From assembly GCA_017938155.1 (NCBI GenBank), contig JAGBCD010000033.1, positions 1 to 64,000 of the forward strand: a stretch of 64,000 nt of DNA, read 5' to 3'. The translations under genes and the position numbers were made by a program. Below, one piece after another: positions 34,755 through 44,460 of this stretch. The notes beneath the pieces are model-generated. The model saw nothing but the letters and a program-made list of their open reading frames with translations. It was not told where the DNA came from and did no database searches. Numbering within the stretch: the first letter of the stretch is position 1; each line of letters starts with the position of its first letter. The stretch comes from Paludibacteraceae bacterium (GTDB taxonomy: Bacteria > Bacteroidota > Bacteroidia > Bacteroidales > Paludibacteraceae).

Positions 34755-34770
34755 AGTGATTAGTCACACT

Positions 34771-36117
34771 CTATCTTCTCGTAGCAGTACTTGTTCTTGA
34801 ACCTCCCACACTTGATCCTGACGTTCTACTGCCACCACTAAAAGTGGATGAAGGTCTTGACATGCCTGATGATCCTCTCATTGAAGTACCATAACTACTA
34901 CTTCTTGATGTTGAAGAACTGCCATAGTTACTTGTTCTATTGGACGAATTCGTTGTAGTAGAAGATCTATAGTTAGTACGTTTGGAGTTGTCAACCACTC
35001 GAGTAGCATCCGTTCGCGTTGCTGTACTGGTGGTACTTTTAGGTCTTGAAGTGGTTACAGTAGTGTTTTTTGCCTTCTCTGTGGTTCGACCTGACGTGAC
35101 ACGAGTTGCATTCGTCGTTGTGCTGGTCACCTGTTGGCGTGAAACACTTGCATCAGAGAGTTTAGTATTACTTGTCTTACGTATATTAGAACTACCAAAA
35201 GTTCTTGCGGATGCAACATCTCTACCATTCGCTGTTGTTATGCGAGAAGCTGTTGTTGCATTGTCTGTCGTTTTCAAATCCATTCTCCGTCTCACTTGAG
35301 CATCATTACTTGTTTGGGTTGCACGATTGGCTCCTGATACTTGTACATTTCTCAAATCAGCATCACGTTTTTGTTGCAATGGTCTCGCATTTTGCATGTT
35401 GCGATTGGCATTTCTTGCAGCAAAAGATCTATTTGGATGAGCCACTGCATAATCGTTTCGACTCACATGTTTTCTCATTACACCTACAGCATGTCTTGGA
35501 GCGTGGGCGTATCGATAACTACAATGAGCATGGTGGTGATGATAGTAGTGCATATGCATCCAATAATCATGAGCATACCAGCAATGATAATGTCCCCAAT
35601 AGTGTGGATAATACCCCCAATGATATGGAGAATGCCAACATACCCAGTGAGCTCCCCAGAACCAGTCGTATATTAGAGGTCTATAGAAATATACAGGCTC
35701 AATAACGTAATTCACACCATATATATACTCATCTCCCACTATCTGTACGGTAACTGTATTCTCTTTTGTCTTCTCAACATATATAGTGGCCACATCTTGA
35801 TATATATCTTTTGCCAAGATTGCTTGGATAACTACCAAATGTTTATTACCATCCTTTACCTCTACCACTCGCAAATAATCCACAATACCATCTCCATTCA
35901 AGTCAAGGTTGTTGATATGGCGTTTTTCTGAATTCAACTCCTCTTCAAACTTCTCCAAATCATTTACCTCACCAAATAAGGTTGCAACAGCCTTCAAATC
36001 AAGATTCTCCGATATGTCAGAACCTGTTGATGAAACAGTTATCGTTTCATCCGCGCGCATAGAAATGCTCGTCAAAAGCATCGTACACATGACGCATAAT
36101 AAATAACGCAATTTCAT
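34771..36117 (-). CDS. Secreted protein with His/Tyr/Trp-rich core and Ser/Thr/Arg-rich tail
   Basis: 448 residues with a signal peptide (LLCVMCTMLLTSISMRA). Residues about 30-135 form a folded domain containing LDLNGDGIVDYLRV, an EF-hand-like Asp-rich loop. Residues about 145-210 are extraordinarily rich in His, Tyr and Trp (WGYYPHYWGHYHCWY, MHYYHHHHAH). The last 230 residues are almost entirely Ser, Thr, Arg, Asn and Gly and are probably disordered. A related class is common in Bacteroidota, but its function is unknown to me; metal or heme binding is speculation from composition. Monocistronic with its own terminator. Confidence 0.65.
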   Translation of the reverse strand: MKLRYLLCVMCTMLLTSISMRADETITVSSTGSDISENLDLKAVATLFGEVNDLEKFEEELNSEKRHINNLDLNGDGIVDYLRVVEVKDGNKHLVVIQAILAKDIYQDVATIYVEKTKENTVTVQIVGDEYIYGVNYVIEPVYFYRPLIYDWFWGAHWVCWHSPYHWGYYPHYWGHYHCWYAHDYWMHMHYYHHHHAHCSYRYAHAPRHAVGVMRKHVSRNDYAVAHPNRSFAARNANRNMQNARPLQQKRDADLRNVQVSGANRATQTSNDAQVRRRMDLKTTDNATTASRITTANGRDVASARTFGSSNIRKTSNTKLSDASVSRQQVTSTTTNATRVTSGRTTEKAKNTTVTTSRPKSTTSTATRTDATRVVDNSKRTNYRSSTTTNSSNRTSNYGSSSTSRSSSYGTSMRGSSGMSRPSSTFSGGSRTSGSSVGGSRTSTATRR

Positions 36118-36195
36118 AAAGCTTTCGTTTTAAAAGGTTCAACTATTACATTTTGATATATTTACAACAATTTTTATGCCAAAATGACATTTTAA

Positions 36196-37461
36196 TCACA
36201 CAAGTGATAAATTATGATGCATTTTTTCTTTTTTTGTGCGCATATAACGCTCGTTATACTTGTTGGGGGTGATTTCAATAGGCACATTTTCCACTATTTC
36301 TATTCCATAACTCTCCAACCCTACTCGCTTGACTGGATTATTTGTCATGAGTCTCAACCTACATGCACCTATTTGTCGTAATATTTGTGCACCCACTCCA
36401 TAATCTCTTTCATCTGGTTGGAAGCCTAAATGAATATTTGCTTCCACTGTATCATCGCCTTGCTCTTGCAATTTGTATGCTCTAATCTTGTTCATCAATC
36501 CTATTCCACGCCCTTCTTGATTCATATACAAAATCACACCTTTACCTTCTTGTTCTATTCGCTGCATCGCCTTGTGTAATTGTTCACCACACTCACAACG
36601 CTTGCTACCAAACACATCTCCTGTCATGCAGCTTGAATGTACGCGACAGAGTACAGGCTCATCCTCCTTCCATTCACCTTTGACCAGAGCTATATGTTCT
36701 TGTCCATTGGTCAATTGTTTGAAAGGAGTCAACTGAAACTCTCCATATGCTGTAGGCAAAAACACTGTTTCTCCTCGCTCTACCAATAAGGTATCCATAT
36801 CCTCAAACACACTCACATCAGCTTGTTCATTCTTGCTATCTGCAGCAACTACACCTTCGCCCATTTTGAGTCTATATGCAATAAGGTCTTTGATGGATAT
36901 GAGTTTCATATCATATTGCTTAGCTACTTGTTCCAGCTGAGGTAATCGTGCCATGGTACCATCCTCATTCATTATCTCAATCAAGGCCGCAGCAGGATAG
37001 AGTCCTGCTAATCTACACAAATCCACTGCAGCTTCTGTATGACCAGCCCTTCTCAACACTCCCCTTTTTCTTGCATACAACGGATTGATATGTCCAGGTC
37101 TACCAAAAGTATTGGCAGTGGACTGTGGATCTGCTAATGCCCTAATAGTAGCAGCACGATCTGCTGCACTTACGCCAGTAGTACATCCTTCCAACTTGTC
37201 AACAGTTACCGTGAAAGGTGTCCCCAACATACTAGTATTGTTGGCCACTTGATGCATTAAAGACAATTCTGCACAACGCTCCTCCAAAATAGGAACACAC
37301 AATACCCCCCTACCATTTTGTAACATAAAATTCACCTTCTCAGGAGTAATCAATTGTGCTGCCGTGATAAAATCACCTTCGTTCTCACGATCTTCATCAT
37401 CAACGACGATCACCAATTTACCTGCGCGAATATCTTCTATTGCTTCTGGAATTGTATTCAT
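36196..37461 (-). CDS. ribBA: Bifunctional 3,4-dihydroxy-2-butanone-4-phosphate synthase / GTP cyclohydrolase II
   Basis: 421 residues. N-terminal DHBP synthase (about 1-205) with [25 protein letters not shown] and [13 protein letters not shown]-terminal GTP cyclohydrolase II (about 215-415) with the zinc-binding [19 protein letters not shown] and [15 protein letters not shown]. It makes both precursors of riboflavin and complements the ribH gene near 18 kb. It follows an LptF/LptG-type gene by 12 bases. Confidence 0.95.
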   Translation of the reverse strand: MNTIPEAIEDIRAGKLVIVVDDEDRENEGDFITAAQLITPEKVNFMLQNGRGVLCVPILEERCAELSLMHQVANNTSMLGTPFTVTVDKLEGCTTGVSAADRAATIRALADPQSTANTFGRPGHINPLYARKRGVLRRAGHTEAAVDLCRLAGLYPAAALIEIMNEDGTMARLPQLEQVAKQYDMKLISIKDLIAYRLKMGEGVVAADSKNEQADVSVFEDMDTLLVERGETVFLPTAYGEFQLTPFKQLTNGQEHIALVKGEWKEDEPVLCRVHSSCMTGDVFGSKRCECGEQLHKAMQRIEQEGKGVILYMNQEGRGIGLMNKIRAYKLQEQGDDTVEANIHLGFQPDERDYGVGAQILRQIGACRLRLMTNNPVKRVGLESYGIEIVENVPIEITPNKYNERYMRTKKEKMHHNLSLV

Positions 37462-37473
37462 TCTATCTTTTTT

Positions 37474-38949
37474 TTACTTATTTTTATTAGCACAACATTC
37501 CTTGTACTTTTTCTTTAATTTCTCATATTGTATTATCCAAGCTTCTGGATTGAATAGTGCCGAATCGTTCGCAGCTTTGGTTGTCAAGAAAACACCTATT
37601 GGCAAGAGGACAAAACTACTCAACCACATTCCTTGCCAACAAGGCCAAAGCGCTTCTCGCGCCATCTTGTATCCTGTATTGTCTATTATGTAGTAAATAA
37701 TAAACATCACCACACTAATGATAATGGGCGCACCTAAACCACCTTTGCGAATGATAGCACCCAAAGGAGCACCAATAAAGAAAAATATCAAACATGCAAA
37801 AGCCAACGTAAATTTCCTATGGAGCTCAATCTCGTGCTTTCGAATATAACGCAAATGATCTTCCATCATAATAGCATTGTAGTCAACCATATCAGCATGC
37901 GATTTTGCCCGATCCAATGCTTTTTGCATAGTTAATTCCTTCTCTCGCAAAGAGAATGTAGCGAACAAACTATCCTTATCAAAATTAGATACTTCCTTTG
38001 AATCAACATGCCCTATATCCCTATTAGGTCTTCTTTCGCGTCCAAAATAACGATTTTCTATTATCTCATTGCTTTGCTCTCTACCTCGAGCTTGTGCTAA
38101 TACCGCAACCGAATCTATTGATTCTATCAACTCAAATGTATTTTTACTCACGTGTTGATCCGCTAATACCGATTCGTCATATCTCTCTAATTCTGTATTA
38201 AAATCTATCAACAAATTTTTCACACCAAACGTCTCTCTTCGATAAGGGACATTTTTCTGTGCAAAAGACTTTCTCTGTTGTTGGTTGAGGTTTTCAAACG
38301 ACTCTCCATTATACAGACGTAGAATCAGATACTTATTATCCTCCGTAAACAATATATAACCCGAATCAGCCACAGTAACTGTTGCATTATCAAAACCCTC
38401 GGAATAGTCATATATCATCATATCCGTCAGCAATCCCGTTTTAGTATCCTTTTGCTGTACATATATTTTGTAACCATTCACCCCATCATAAAACTCACCC
38501 ACAGGTATTTCCAATTCTGGACTCTTTTGCCTCAAAGAGAATATCAATGCCCACAATTTTGTTTGACTCACAGGCAACACATAATTGCTAAAAAAGAATG
38601 CCCCTACAGATATTATAGCGATCGTCACTATCAAGGAACGCATGATACGAAACAACCCAACACCCGCCGCTTTCATGGCAGTCAATTCAAATGATTCACC
38701 CAAATTACCAAACGTCATGAGCGATGCCAAAAGGATTGCAAGAGGCAAAGCCAAGGGCACCACTGTGACTACAGCATATACAAAAAACTCGGCCAACACA
38801 TTAACCTCTACTCCCTTTCCTACCAAGTCTTTTACATGCATCCAAACAAACTGCATGAGCAAAACAAAAGAACAGATTACGAATGTCAACACAAACACAC
38901 CCAAGAAACTCTTGAGCATATATTTGTCTATTTTCTTCATCTGTATCAT
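37474..38949 (-). CDS. LptF/LptG family lipopolysaccharide export permease
   Basis: 491 residues. The YjgP/YjgQ layout is visible: N-terminal helices (FLGVFVLTFVICSFVLLMQFVW), then LPLAILLASLMTFGNLGESFELTAMKAAGV, the conserved coupling-helix block that contacts LptB, a periplasmic beta-jellyroll-type region (about 140-370) and C-terminal helices (FFIGAPLGAIIRKGGLGAPI). It moves LPS from the inner membrane to the periplasmic bridge. LptC is encoded near 62 kb. Which of LptF or LptG it is cannot be told. Confidence 0.88.
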   Translation of the reverse strand: MIQMKKIDKYMLKSFLGVFVLTFVICSFVLLMQFVWMHVKDLVGKGVEVNVLAEFFVYAVVTVVPLALPLAILLASLMTFGNLGESFELTAMKAAGVGLFRIMRSLIVTIAIISVGAFFFSNYVLPVSQTKLWALIFSLRQKSPELEIPVGEFYDGVNGYKIYVQQKDTKTGLLTDMMIYDYSEGFDNATVTVADSGYILFTEDNKYLILRLYNGESFENLNQQQRKSFAQKNVPYRRETFGVKNLLIDFNTELERYDESVLADQHVSKNTFELIESIDSVAVLAQARGREQSNEIIENRYFGRERRPNRDIGHVDSKEVSNFDKDSLFATFSLREKELTMQKALDRAKSHADMVDYNAIMMEDHLRYIRKHEIELHRKFTLAFACLIFFFIGAPLGAIIRKGGLGAPIIISVVMFIIYYIIDNTGYKMAREALWPCWQGMWLSSFVLLPIGVFLTTKAANDSALFNPEAWIIQYEKLKKKYKECCANKNK

Positions 38950-38958
38950 AAGTCTATA

Positions 38959-39441
38959 TTACCCCAACAAGTCCTCTGCAAAGAAACCTAAAGGCATCAA
39001 ATCTGCTGCCGAATGAAATACTAATGTTCTGTCTTCACCATATAGGATTATTTTCATCGGTTCACCATACCGATGCTCTGTCTCTATCATTACCTGTCTG
39101 CAGGCACCACAAGGAGATCCAGGAGTTGCCAAAAAATGACCCTCTGTATAACATGCAATAGCCAAGGCTACTACAGGTTGCTCCGGATAATTGGAATTGG
39201 CAGAAAACAAAGCAGTCCTTTCTGCGCACAAACCACTTGGATAGGCTGCATTCTCTTGATTACTCCCCTTAACTATTGTGCCATCTTTTAACAACAGTGC
39301 TGCGCCCACTGAAAACTTAGAATAGGGACTATATGAATGTTGGGTCATCTGTTTTGCCAATTGCACCAACATTTGCTCTTTTTCTGGCAACTCTTTCCAA
39401 TCACACGATAGAAAGTTGGTTTTGATAGTATGCTCTTTCAT
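38959..39441 (-). CDS. cdd: Cytidine deaminase
   Basis: 160 residues, in the range of homotetrameric cytidine deaminases. Residues SPYSKFSVGAALLLKDG, then AYPSGLCAERTALF (zinc-binding Cys and catalytic Glu) and SPCGACRQVM (two zinc-binding Cys) are the full signature. It converts cytidine and deoxycytidine to uridine and deoxyuridine. It lies nine bases upstream of the LptF/G gene, heading the cdd-lptF/G-ribBA unit. Confidence 0.94.
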   Translation of the reverse strand: MKEHTIKTNFLSCDWKELPEKEQMLVQLAKQMTQHSYSPYSKFSVGAALLLKDGTIVKGSNQENAAYPSGLCAERTALFSANSNYPEQPVVALAIACYTEGHFLATPGSPCGACRQVMIETEHRYGEPMKIILYGEDRTLVFHSAADLMPLGFFAEDLLG

Positions 39442-39488
39442 GTATTTATTAAGATTTTAATGACGCACAATAAACCTAATTTAGTTTG

Positions 39489-39496
39489 CAAAGATA
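39489..39496 (-). promoter_or_regulatory. -7 element of the cdd operon
   Basis: The minus strand reads TATCTTTG, 47 bases upstream of the cdd start; CTTG at about 39517-39520 may be the -33. Confidence 0.55.
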
Positions 39497-39555
39497 CAAC
39501 TTTAATATTGAATATGCAAGTTCCGACCTAATTAATTATACAAAGTTATAAAATC

Positions 39556-39587
39556 CTTGTAAGTATATATTTTTTTTTGTAACTTTG
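39556..39587 (+). promoter_or_regulatory. Promoter of the hydroxyacid dehydrogenase gene, near-leaderless
   Basis: CTTG (39556-39559), 20 bp, then TAACTTTG (39580-39587). The ATG at 39595 is only eight bases downstream, so the transcript would start at or within a base or two of the start codon. Confidence 0.65.
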
Positions 39588-39594
39588 CGGCGTT

Positions 39595-40533
39595 ATGAAA
39601 ATTGCACTTACCACATCCCTTCCTTCTTCAGGTTTTAGCCGATTGGCAGGTCACGAATTAGGATCACCTATGTCAGAAGCTGAGGTTCTGGTTTCAACAT
39701 TTGACTACAAGGTATCATCCGATTTGATTTCATCATGTCCTCACTTGCGCTTGATAGCCAATTTTGGAGCAGGTTTTAATAACATTGACCTCGACACATG
39801 TAGGGAACGCGGCATTTATGTAACCAACACACCCACCCCAGTCATCGAACCGACAGCAGAATTAGCTTTCGCTTTAATGCATGCTGTAGCGCGTCGAACA
39901 TGCGAAATGGATCGCAAGTTGCGAGAACATCGCGCCGAACCATTTGGGGTAATGAACAATTTAGGGCATACTTTGTACGGCAAGGTCTTGGGCATTATAG
40001 GCATGGGCAATATAGGTAAGGCTATTGCTCGTAGAGCTATTGCATCAGGAATGACTATACTATACCACAACCGCCATCGGCTGGATAAGAGTATAGAAAC
40101 ACTCTATGGAGCGACCTACGTCACGTTGGAAGAATTGCTCACACAGGCCGATTTTGTCAGTCTAAACTTGCCCTATACCCCTGCCACACATCACATCATA
40201 AACGCCCATTCGTTTTCTATGATGAAAAATAGTGCCTACCTAATTAATACTGCACGTGGAGCTCATGTGGATGAACAAGCATTGATAGTTGCATTACGCA
40301 ACAAACAAATTGCAGGCGCAGCATTGGATGTATATGAGTTTGAACCTAATATATCGGCCGAACTATTGACGTTAGACCAAGTTGTCTTATCTCCACACGT
40401 TGGCACAGGAACCATGGAAGGGCGATTGGATATGTGTGAAAATGTAGTTGACAACATACTTGCATTTGAGCGTGGAGACTATCATGCGATGAATATTGTT
40501 TTAGAAGGTAAGAATACATTAATCAATCATTAA
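39595..40533 (+). CDS. D-isomer-specific 2-hydroxyacid dehydrogenase
   Basis: 312 residues, normal for the family. NAD-binding LGIIGMGNIGKAIARR near residue 132, LNLPYTPATHHIIN, and the catalytic set: Arg in INTARGAHVD, Glu in DVYEFEPN and His in LSPHVGTGTME. The overall pattern resembles glyoxylate/hydroxypyruvate reductases more than D-lactate dehydrogenase, but substrate assignment is inference. It is followed after 12 bases by pepT. Confidence 0.85.
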   Translation: MKIALTTSLPSSGFSRLAGHELGSPMSEAEVLVSTFDYKVSSDLISSCPHLRLIANFGAGFNNIDLDTCRERGIYVTNTPTPVIEPTAELAFALMHAVARRTCEMDRKLREHRAEPFGVMNNLGHTLYGKVLGIIGMGNIGKAIARRAIASGMTILYHNRHRLDKSIETLYGATYVTLEELLTQADFVSLNLPYTPATHHIINAHSFSMMKNSAYLINTARGAHVDEQALIVALRNKQIAGAALDVYEFEPNISAELLTLDQVVLSPHVGTGTMEGRLDMCENVVDNILAFERGDYHAMNIVLEGKNTLINH

Positions 40534-40545
40534 AAATACAACATT

Positions 40546-41757
40546 ATGACTATTACAGAACGTTTTTTGAAATACGTATCATTCTGTACAACATCGAATG
40601 AAGAAAGTGGTACCACTCCATCTACTCAGGGGCAAATAGAGTTTGCCAAATACATTTGTGACGAACTAAAAACTATTGGGCTAATAGATATCGAATTGGA
40701 CAATAATGGCTACATCATGGCTACCCTACCAGCCAACACACCCAACAAACCAACCATTGGTTTCATCGCACATTTGGACACAGCACCAGATGCCAGTGGC
40801 GAGAATATCAAGGCACGAATTGTACCGAATTATGATGGGAAAGATATCGTGCTCAACGAAACCAAAAATATCGTTTTGGAAACAAGCAAGTATCCCGAGA
40901 TATTGCATTATATAGGACAAGATATTATTGTTACCGATGGGACAACCCTATTAGGAGCAGACGACAAAGCAGGGGTGGCGGCCATTGTTTCTGCCTGTGA
41001 ATATCTTATCCAAAATCCACAAATCCAACATGGCAAAATCCGTATTGGTTTCACCCCAGACGAAGAGATTGGACAGGGAGCTGACCACTTTGATGTTGCC
41101 AAGTTTGGTTGCGACTTTGCATATACAATAGATGGAGGAGCCATTGGCGAATTGGAATACGAAAATTTTAATGCTGCAGGCTGTAAGGTTCATTTTAGCG
41201 GTACAAATGTTCACCCTGGATATGGATACAAAAAAATGGTAAATTCACAACTCATTGCCAACCGTTTCATTTCAATGCTTCCACCAGAAGAAACACCAGC
41301 ACATACACAAGATTATGAAGGATTCTTCCATTTGATAGGTATGACGGGGAGTGTTGAGTCAACCACCCTATCTTATATTATTCGCGACCATGATAGAGAA
41401 CGATTTGAAGCGCGCAAACAATGCATCCTTGACATTGCTAAACTACTAAACAACGAATATGGAGAGGGCACAATTCAAGTAGAATTACGCGAACAGTACT
41501 ACAACATGCGTGAAAAAGTGGAACCCGTTATGCATATCATTGAGTTGGTCAAATCATCCATGCTTGAAGTGGGAGTAACACCCAAGGTACAACCTATCCG
41601 CGGAGGAACAGATGGAGCAAGACTATCATTTGAAGGATTACCATGTCCTAATATCTTCGCTGGAGGAGAAAATTTTCACTCACGTTTTGAATATCTACCC
41701 ATTCCATCGTTAATTAAAGCAATGGAACTGATTATCAAGATAGCAGAAAAAGCATAA
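40546..41757 (+). CDS. pepT: Peptidase T (tripeptide aminopeptidase)
   Basis: 403 residues, the usual length. [13 protein letters not shown] (zinc His and Asp), [17 protein letters not shown] (bridging Asp), [12 protein letters not shown] (catalytic Glu-Glu) and [24 protein letters not shown] (C-terminal zinc His region) define PepT of family M20B. It removes N-terminal residues from tripeptides in the cytoplasm. It is the second gene of the unit started at 39595; gcvT follows after 44 bases. Confidence 0.94.
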   Translation: MTITERFLKYVSFCTTSNEESGTTPSTQGQIEFAKYICDELKTIGLIDIELDNNGYIMATLPANTPNKPTIGFIAHLDTAPDASGENIKARIVPNYDGKDIVLNETKNIVLETSKYPEILHYIGQDIIVTDGTTLLGADDKAGVAAIVSACEYLIQNPQIQHGKIRIGFTPDEEIGQGADHFDVAKFGCDFAYTIDGGAIGELEYENFNAAGCKVHFSGTNVHPGYGYKKMVNSQLIANRFISMLPPEETPAHTQDYEGFFHLIGMTGSVESTTLSYIIRDHDRERFEARKQCILDIAKLLNNEYGEGTIQVELREQYYNMREKVEPVMHIIELVKSSMLEVGVTPKVQPIRGGTDGARLSFEGLPCPNIFAGGENFHSRFEYLPIPSLIKAMELIIKIAEKA

Positions 41758-41801
41758 GTTTCAAAGAAAATAAATATCATTAACATAATTTTCTAAAACA
41801 C

Positions 41802-42881
41802 ATGGAAACATTAAAGACTACTCCATTTACGCAAACTCATATTGCTTTAGGGGCTAAGATGGCCGAGTTTGCAGGTTTCAACATGCCTATTGAATATACT
41901 GGTATCAATCGCGAACACATGATCGTCCGTGAAGGTGTTGGTGTATTTGATGTTAGCCATATGGGTGAATTTTGGGTAAAAGGCGAGAAAGCACTTGATT
42001 TTCTCCAATACATCACAACTAACGATGTGAGCAAATTAGAAGCCGGAAAAGCACAATACACATGCTTCCCTAACGGTAAGGGAGGTATAGTAGATGACTT
42101 GATTATATACATGTACTCTACAACCAAATATCTTTTGGTAGTCAACGCAGGAAACATAGATAAAGACTGGGCATGGATAAACGCTCAAAATACAGACCGA
42201 TTCAACGTATCATTGGAAAATGCATCAGAGCGTTATGGACAATTAGCCGTGCAAGGCCCAAAGGCTGTTGAAGTATTACAAAAACTAACAGACGCCGAAT
42301 TGGCTGCTATTCCTTATTATTGCTTCCGTGAATGGTCATTCGCAGGTGTACAAGGTGTTATTTTGAGTAATACCGGTTACACAGGAGCAGGCGGATTTGA
42401 ATTGTATTTCCCTAAAGAATATGGAGAACAAATATGGAATGCTCTATTTGAAGTAGGTGCTCCATATGGCATTGCTCCTATTGGATTGGGCGCACGCGAC
42501 TCACTACGTTTGGAAAAATGGTATTGTCTATACGGACACGATATTGATGATACAACCTCTCCATTAGAAGCAGGATTAGGCTGGATTACCAAGTTTGATG
42601 CCAAAGACTTTATAGATAAAGAGTTTCTATTGCAACAAAAACAAGAAGGAGTAACTCGCAAGTTAGTACATTTTGAATTGCAAGAGCGCGGTATTCCACG
42701 TCATGGATATGATTTGTGCGATGAAAACGGCACAACCATAGGACGCGTAACATCAGGCATCATGCTACCAAATACCAAAGTAGGCATCGGTATGGGATAT
42801 GTGCAAAGTGATTTTGCCAAGAAAGGTAATATCATTTACGTAAAAATACGTGAAAAACTTATACCAGCGAAATTAGTATAA
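41802..42881 (+). CDS. gcvT: Aminomethyltransferase, glycine cleavage T protein
   Basis: 359 residues, typical for Gcv[30 protein letters not shown] (folate region), [26 protein letters not shown] and a C-terminal [14 protein letters not shown] are the family blocks. It transfers the methylene group from the H-protein aminomethyl-lipoyl arm to tetrahydrofolate, partnering GcvP at 24-27 kb. A clear terminator follows. Confidence 0.95.
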   Translation: METLKTTPFTQTHIALGAKMAEFAGFNMPIEYTGINREHMIVREGVGVFDVSHMGEFWVKGEKALDFLQYITTNDVSKLEAGKAQYTCFPNGKGGIVDDLIIYMYSTTKYLLVVNAGNIDKDWAWINAQNTDRFNVSLENASERYGQLAVQGPKAVEVLQKLTDAELAAIPYYCFREWSFAGVQGVILSNTGYTGAGGFELYFPKEYGEQIWNALFEVGAPYGIAPIGLGARDSLRLEKWYCLYGHDIDDTTSPLEAGLGWITKFDAKDFIDKEFLLQQKQEGVTRKLVHFELQERGIPRHGYDLCDENGTTIGRVTSGIMLPNTKVGIGMGYVQSDFAKKGNIIYVKIREKLIPAKLV

Positions 42882-42898
42882 AACATTTATAAACCAAT

Positions 42899-42934
42899 AA
42901 TAAAGGGCATCTTTGGAGATGCCCTTTATTATTT
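42899..42934. terminator. Terminator between gcvT and the convergent nuclease gene
   Basis: AATAAAGGGCATCT pairs perfectly with AGATGCCCTTTATT across a TTGG loop. Tails on both sides are A/T rich but interrupted, so it may serve both convergent genes. Confidence 0.8.
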
Positions 42935-42947
42935 CAATAACCTTCAA

Positions 42948-44354
42948 TCACAAATAGCAAGTTTCTCCTTTTTGTGGTATATCAATATTCCTAAATCCTG
43001 CCTCATACAAGTGGTCTTTGTACTCAGATTGAGCAGCTGTATCACCATGAACAATGAAGGTTCTTCGAATGGCCTCTATATTTTGACAACGTTTGAAATA
43101 ATCAATCATCTCACGATAATCACCATGTCCACTAAAACCTTCTATCTTCGTAACTTCAGCTTTGATGCGATGGTCATAACCAAATATACTCACCCATTTT
43201 AGATTAGGATCTTGAATACGAGCTCCCAAAGAAGTTGGGGTACAATATCCTACTAATAATATAGTGGTAGAAGGATCACTGATGTGGTTTGCCACATGGT
43301 GTTTGATTCGTCCTGCCTCCAACATTCCTGATGCCGACAAAACTATACATGGTTCATGACTGGTATTCAGCCGTTTGGATTCCTTGATATCCGTGATATA
43401 ATGCAACGAGTTGAATCCAAAAGGATCTGGATCAAAACGCATAGTATCTTGCACATCCTCGTTCAGAGAATCGGTGTACATTCTAAAAACCTGTGTCGCG
43501 TTGACCGACAAAGGCGAGTCAACATAAACAGGTATTTTCGGCAATCGACCATCGTTGTAGAGTTGATTAAGCACATAGACAATCTCTTGTGTTCGACCAA
43601 CAGAGAAACTTGGGATAAGAAGTTTTCCTCGTTTGTACACACATGTAGCCTCTACGACCCCTAACAACTGCTCTTCACTTACCAAAGTATCTTCATGCAA
43701 TCGATTGCCATACGTTGATTCACAAATCAAATAGTCGCATTGCGGAAACATTTGAGGTGAACTAAGGATATGACTATGTGAACGCCCAATATCACCTGTA
43801 TATGCAATACATTTCCATTCCTCGCCTTCCTTGATATCAAGACTCACGATAGCCGAACCTAACATATGACCACTATTAGTAAAGGTCACATAAACGTCAT
43901 CACAAACACGAAAACGTCTATCATAATCTACTGTTAGAAAATGTTTGAGACATTTTTCTGCATCTTGCAATTCGTAGATAGGCTTTATTTTAGGTTGTTT
44001 GAGTCTATCCATTTTTTTATTGTACCATTTGACATCCTGCGCTTGGATAAAAGCGGTATCTGCCAACAACAAGGCACACAAATCACGTGTTGCAGGAGTA
44101 CAAATAACATCACCACGAAATCCATTCTTATACAAATAAGGAACCAATCCTGAATGGTCTATGTGCGCATGTGACAATATAACGTAATGGATGTCTTTGG
44201 GATCAAAACCCAAATCCCTATTCGCCGCATCCGTATCCATTCCTTTACCTTGAAACATACCGCAGTCCAACAAGATAGTAGTTTTATTATCCGTAGTAAT
44301 CAAATGTTTACTACCGGTCACTTCGCCGGCTGCACCAAGAAATTGAATTTTCAT
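42948..44354 (-). CDS. Metallo-beta-lactamase/beta-CASP family nuclease (CPSF-like)
   Basis: 468 residues. The MBL core is in the first 200 (LSHAHIDHSGLVPYLYKNGF, the HxHxDH zinc site). YCESTYGNRLH is read as CESTYGNRLH, the motif preceding the beta-CASP domain (about 210-390), and VGYCTPTSLGARIQ and FSGHGDYREMIDYF (motifs B and C) follow. Related to eukaryotic CPSF-73 and bacterial RNase J-like enzymes; RNA processing is inferred. It has a divergent promoter region with the S9 peptidase. Confidence 0.88.
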   Translation of the reverse strand: MKIQFLGAAGEVTGSKHLITTDNKTTILLDCGMFQGKGMDTDAANRDLGFDPKDIHYVILSHAHIDHSGLVPYLYKNGFRGDVICTPATRDLCALLLADTAFIQAQDVKWYNKKMDRLKQPKIKPIYELQDAEKCLKHFLTVDYDRRFRVCDDVYVTFTNSGHMLGSAIVSLDIKEGEEWKCIAYTGDIGRSHSHILSSPQMFPQCDYLICESTYGNRLHEDTLVSEEQLLGVVEATCVYKRGKLLIPSFSVGRTQEIVYVLNQLYNDGRLPKIPVYVDSPLSVNATQVFRMYTDSLNEDVQDTMRFDPDPFGFNSLHYITDIKESKRLNTSHEPCIVLSASGMLEAGRIKHHVANHISDPSTTILLVGYCTPTSLGARIQDPNLKWVSIFGYDHRIKAEVTKIEGFSGHGDYREMIDYFKRCQNIEAIRRTFIVHGDTAAQSEYKDHLYEAGFRNIDIPQKGETCYL

Positions 44355-44379
44355 ATTAGTTTGATTTAAAGTTACGTCA

Positions 44380-44426
44380 CAAAATTACAAATAATTTGCC
44401 ATATCACAAAAAAAATTGTAATTTTG
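44380..44426. promoter_or_regulatory. Overlapping divergent promoters
   Basis: Plus: TTTG (44395-44398), 20 bp, TAATTTTG (44419-44426) for the S9 peptidase gene. Minus: TAATTTTG on the reverse strand (44380-44387) with TTTG at 44407-44410, spacing 19, for the nuclease gene. The two promoters interleave, so simultaneous occupancy is unlikely. Confidence 0.75.
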
Positions 44427-44460
44427 CAGCATATTTAGTTAACAAATCAACTATTACAAA

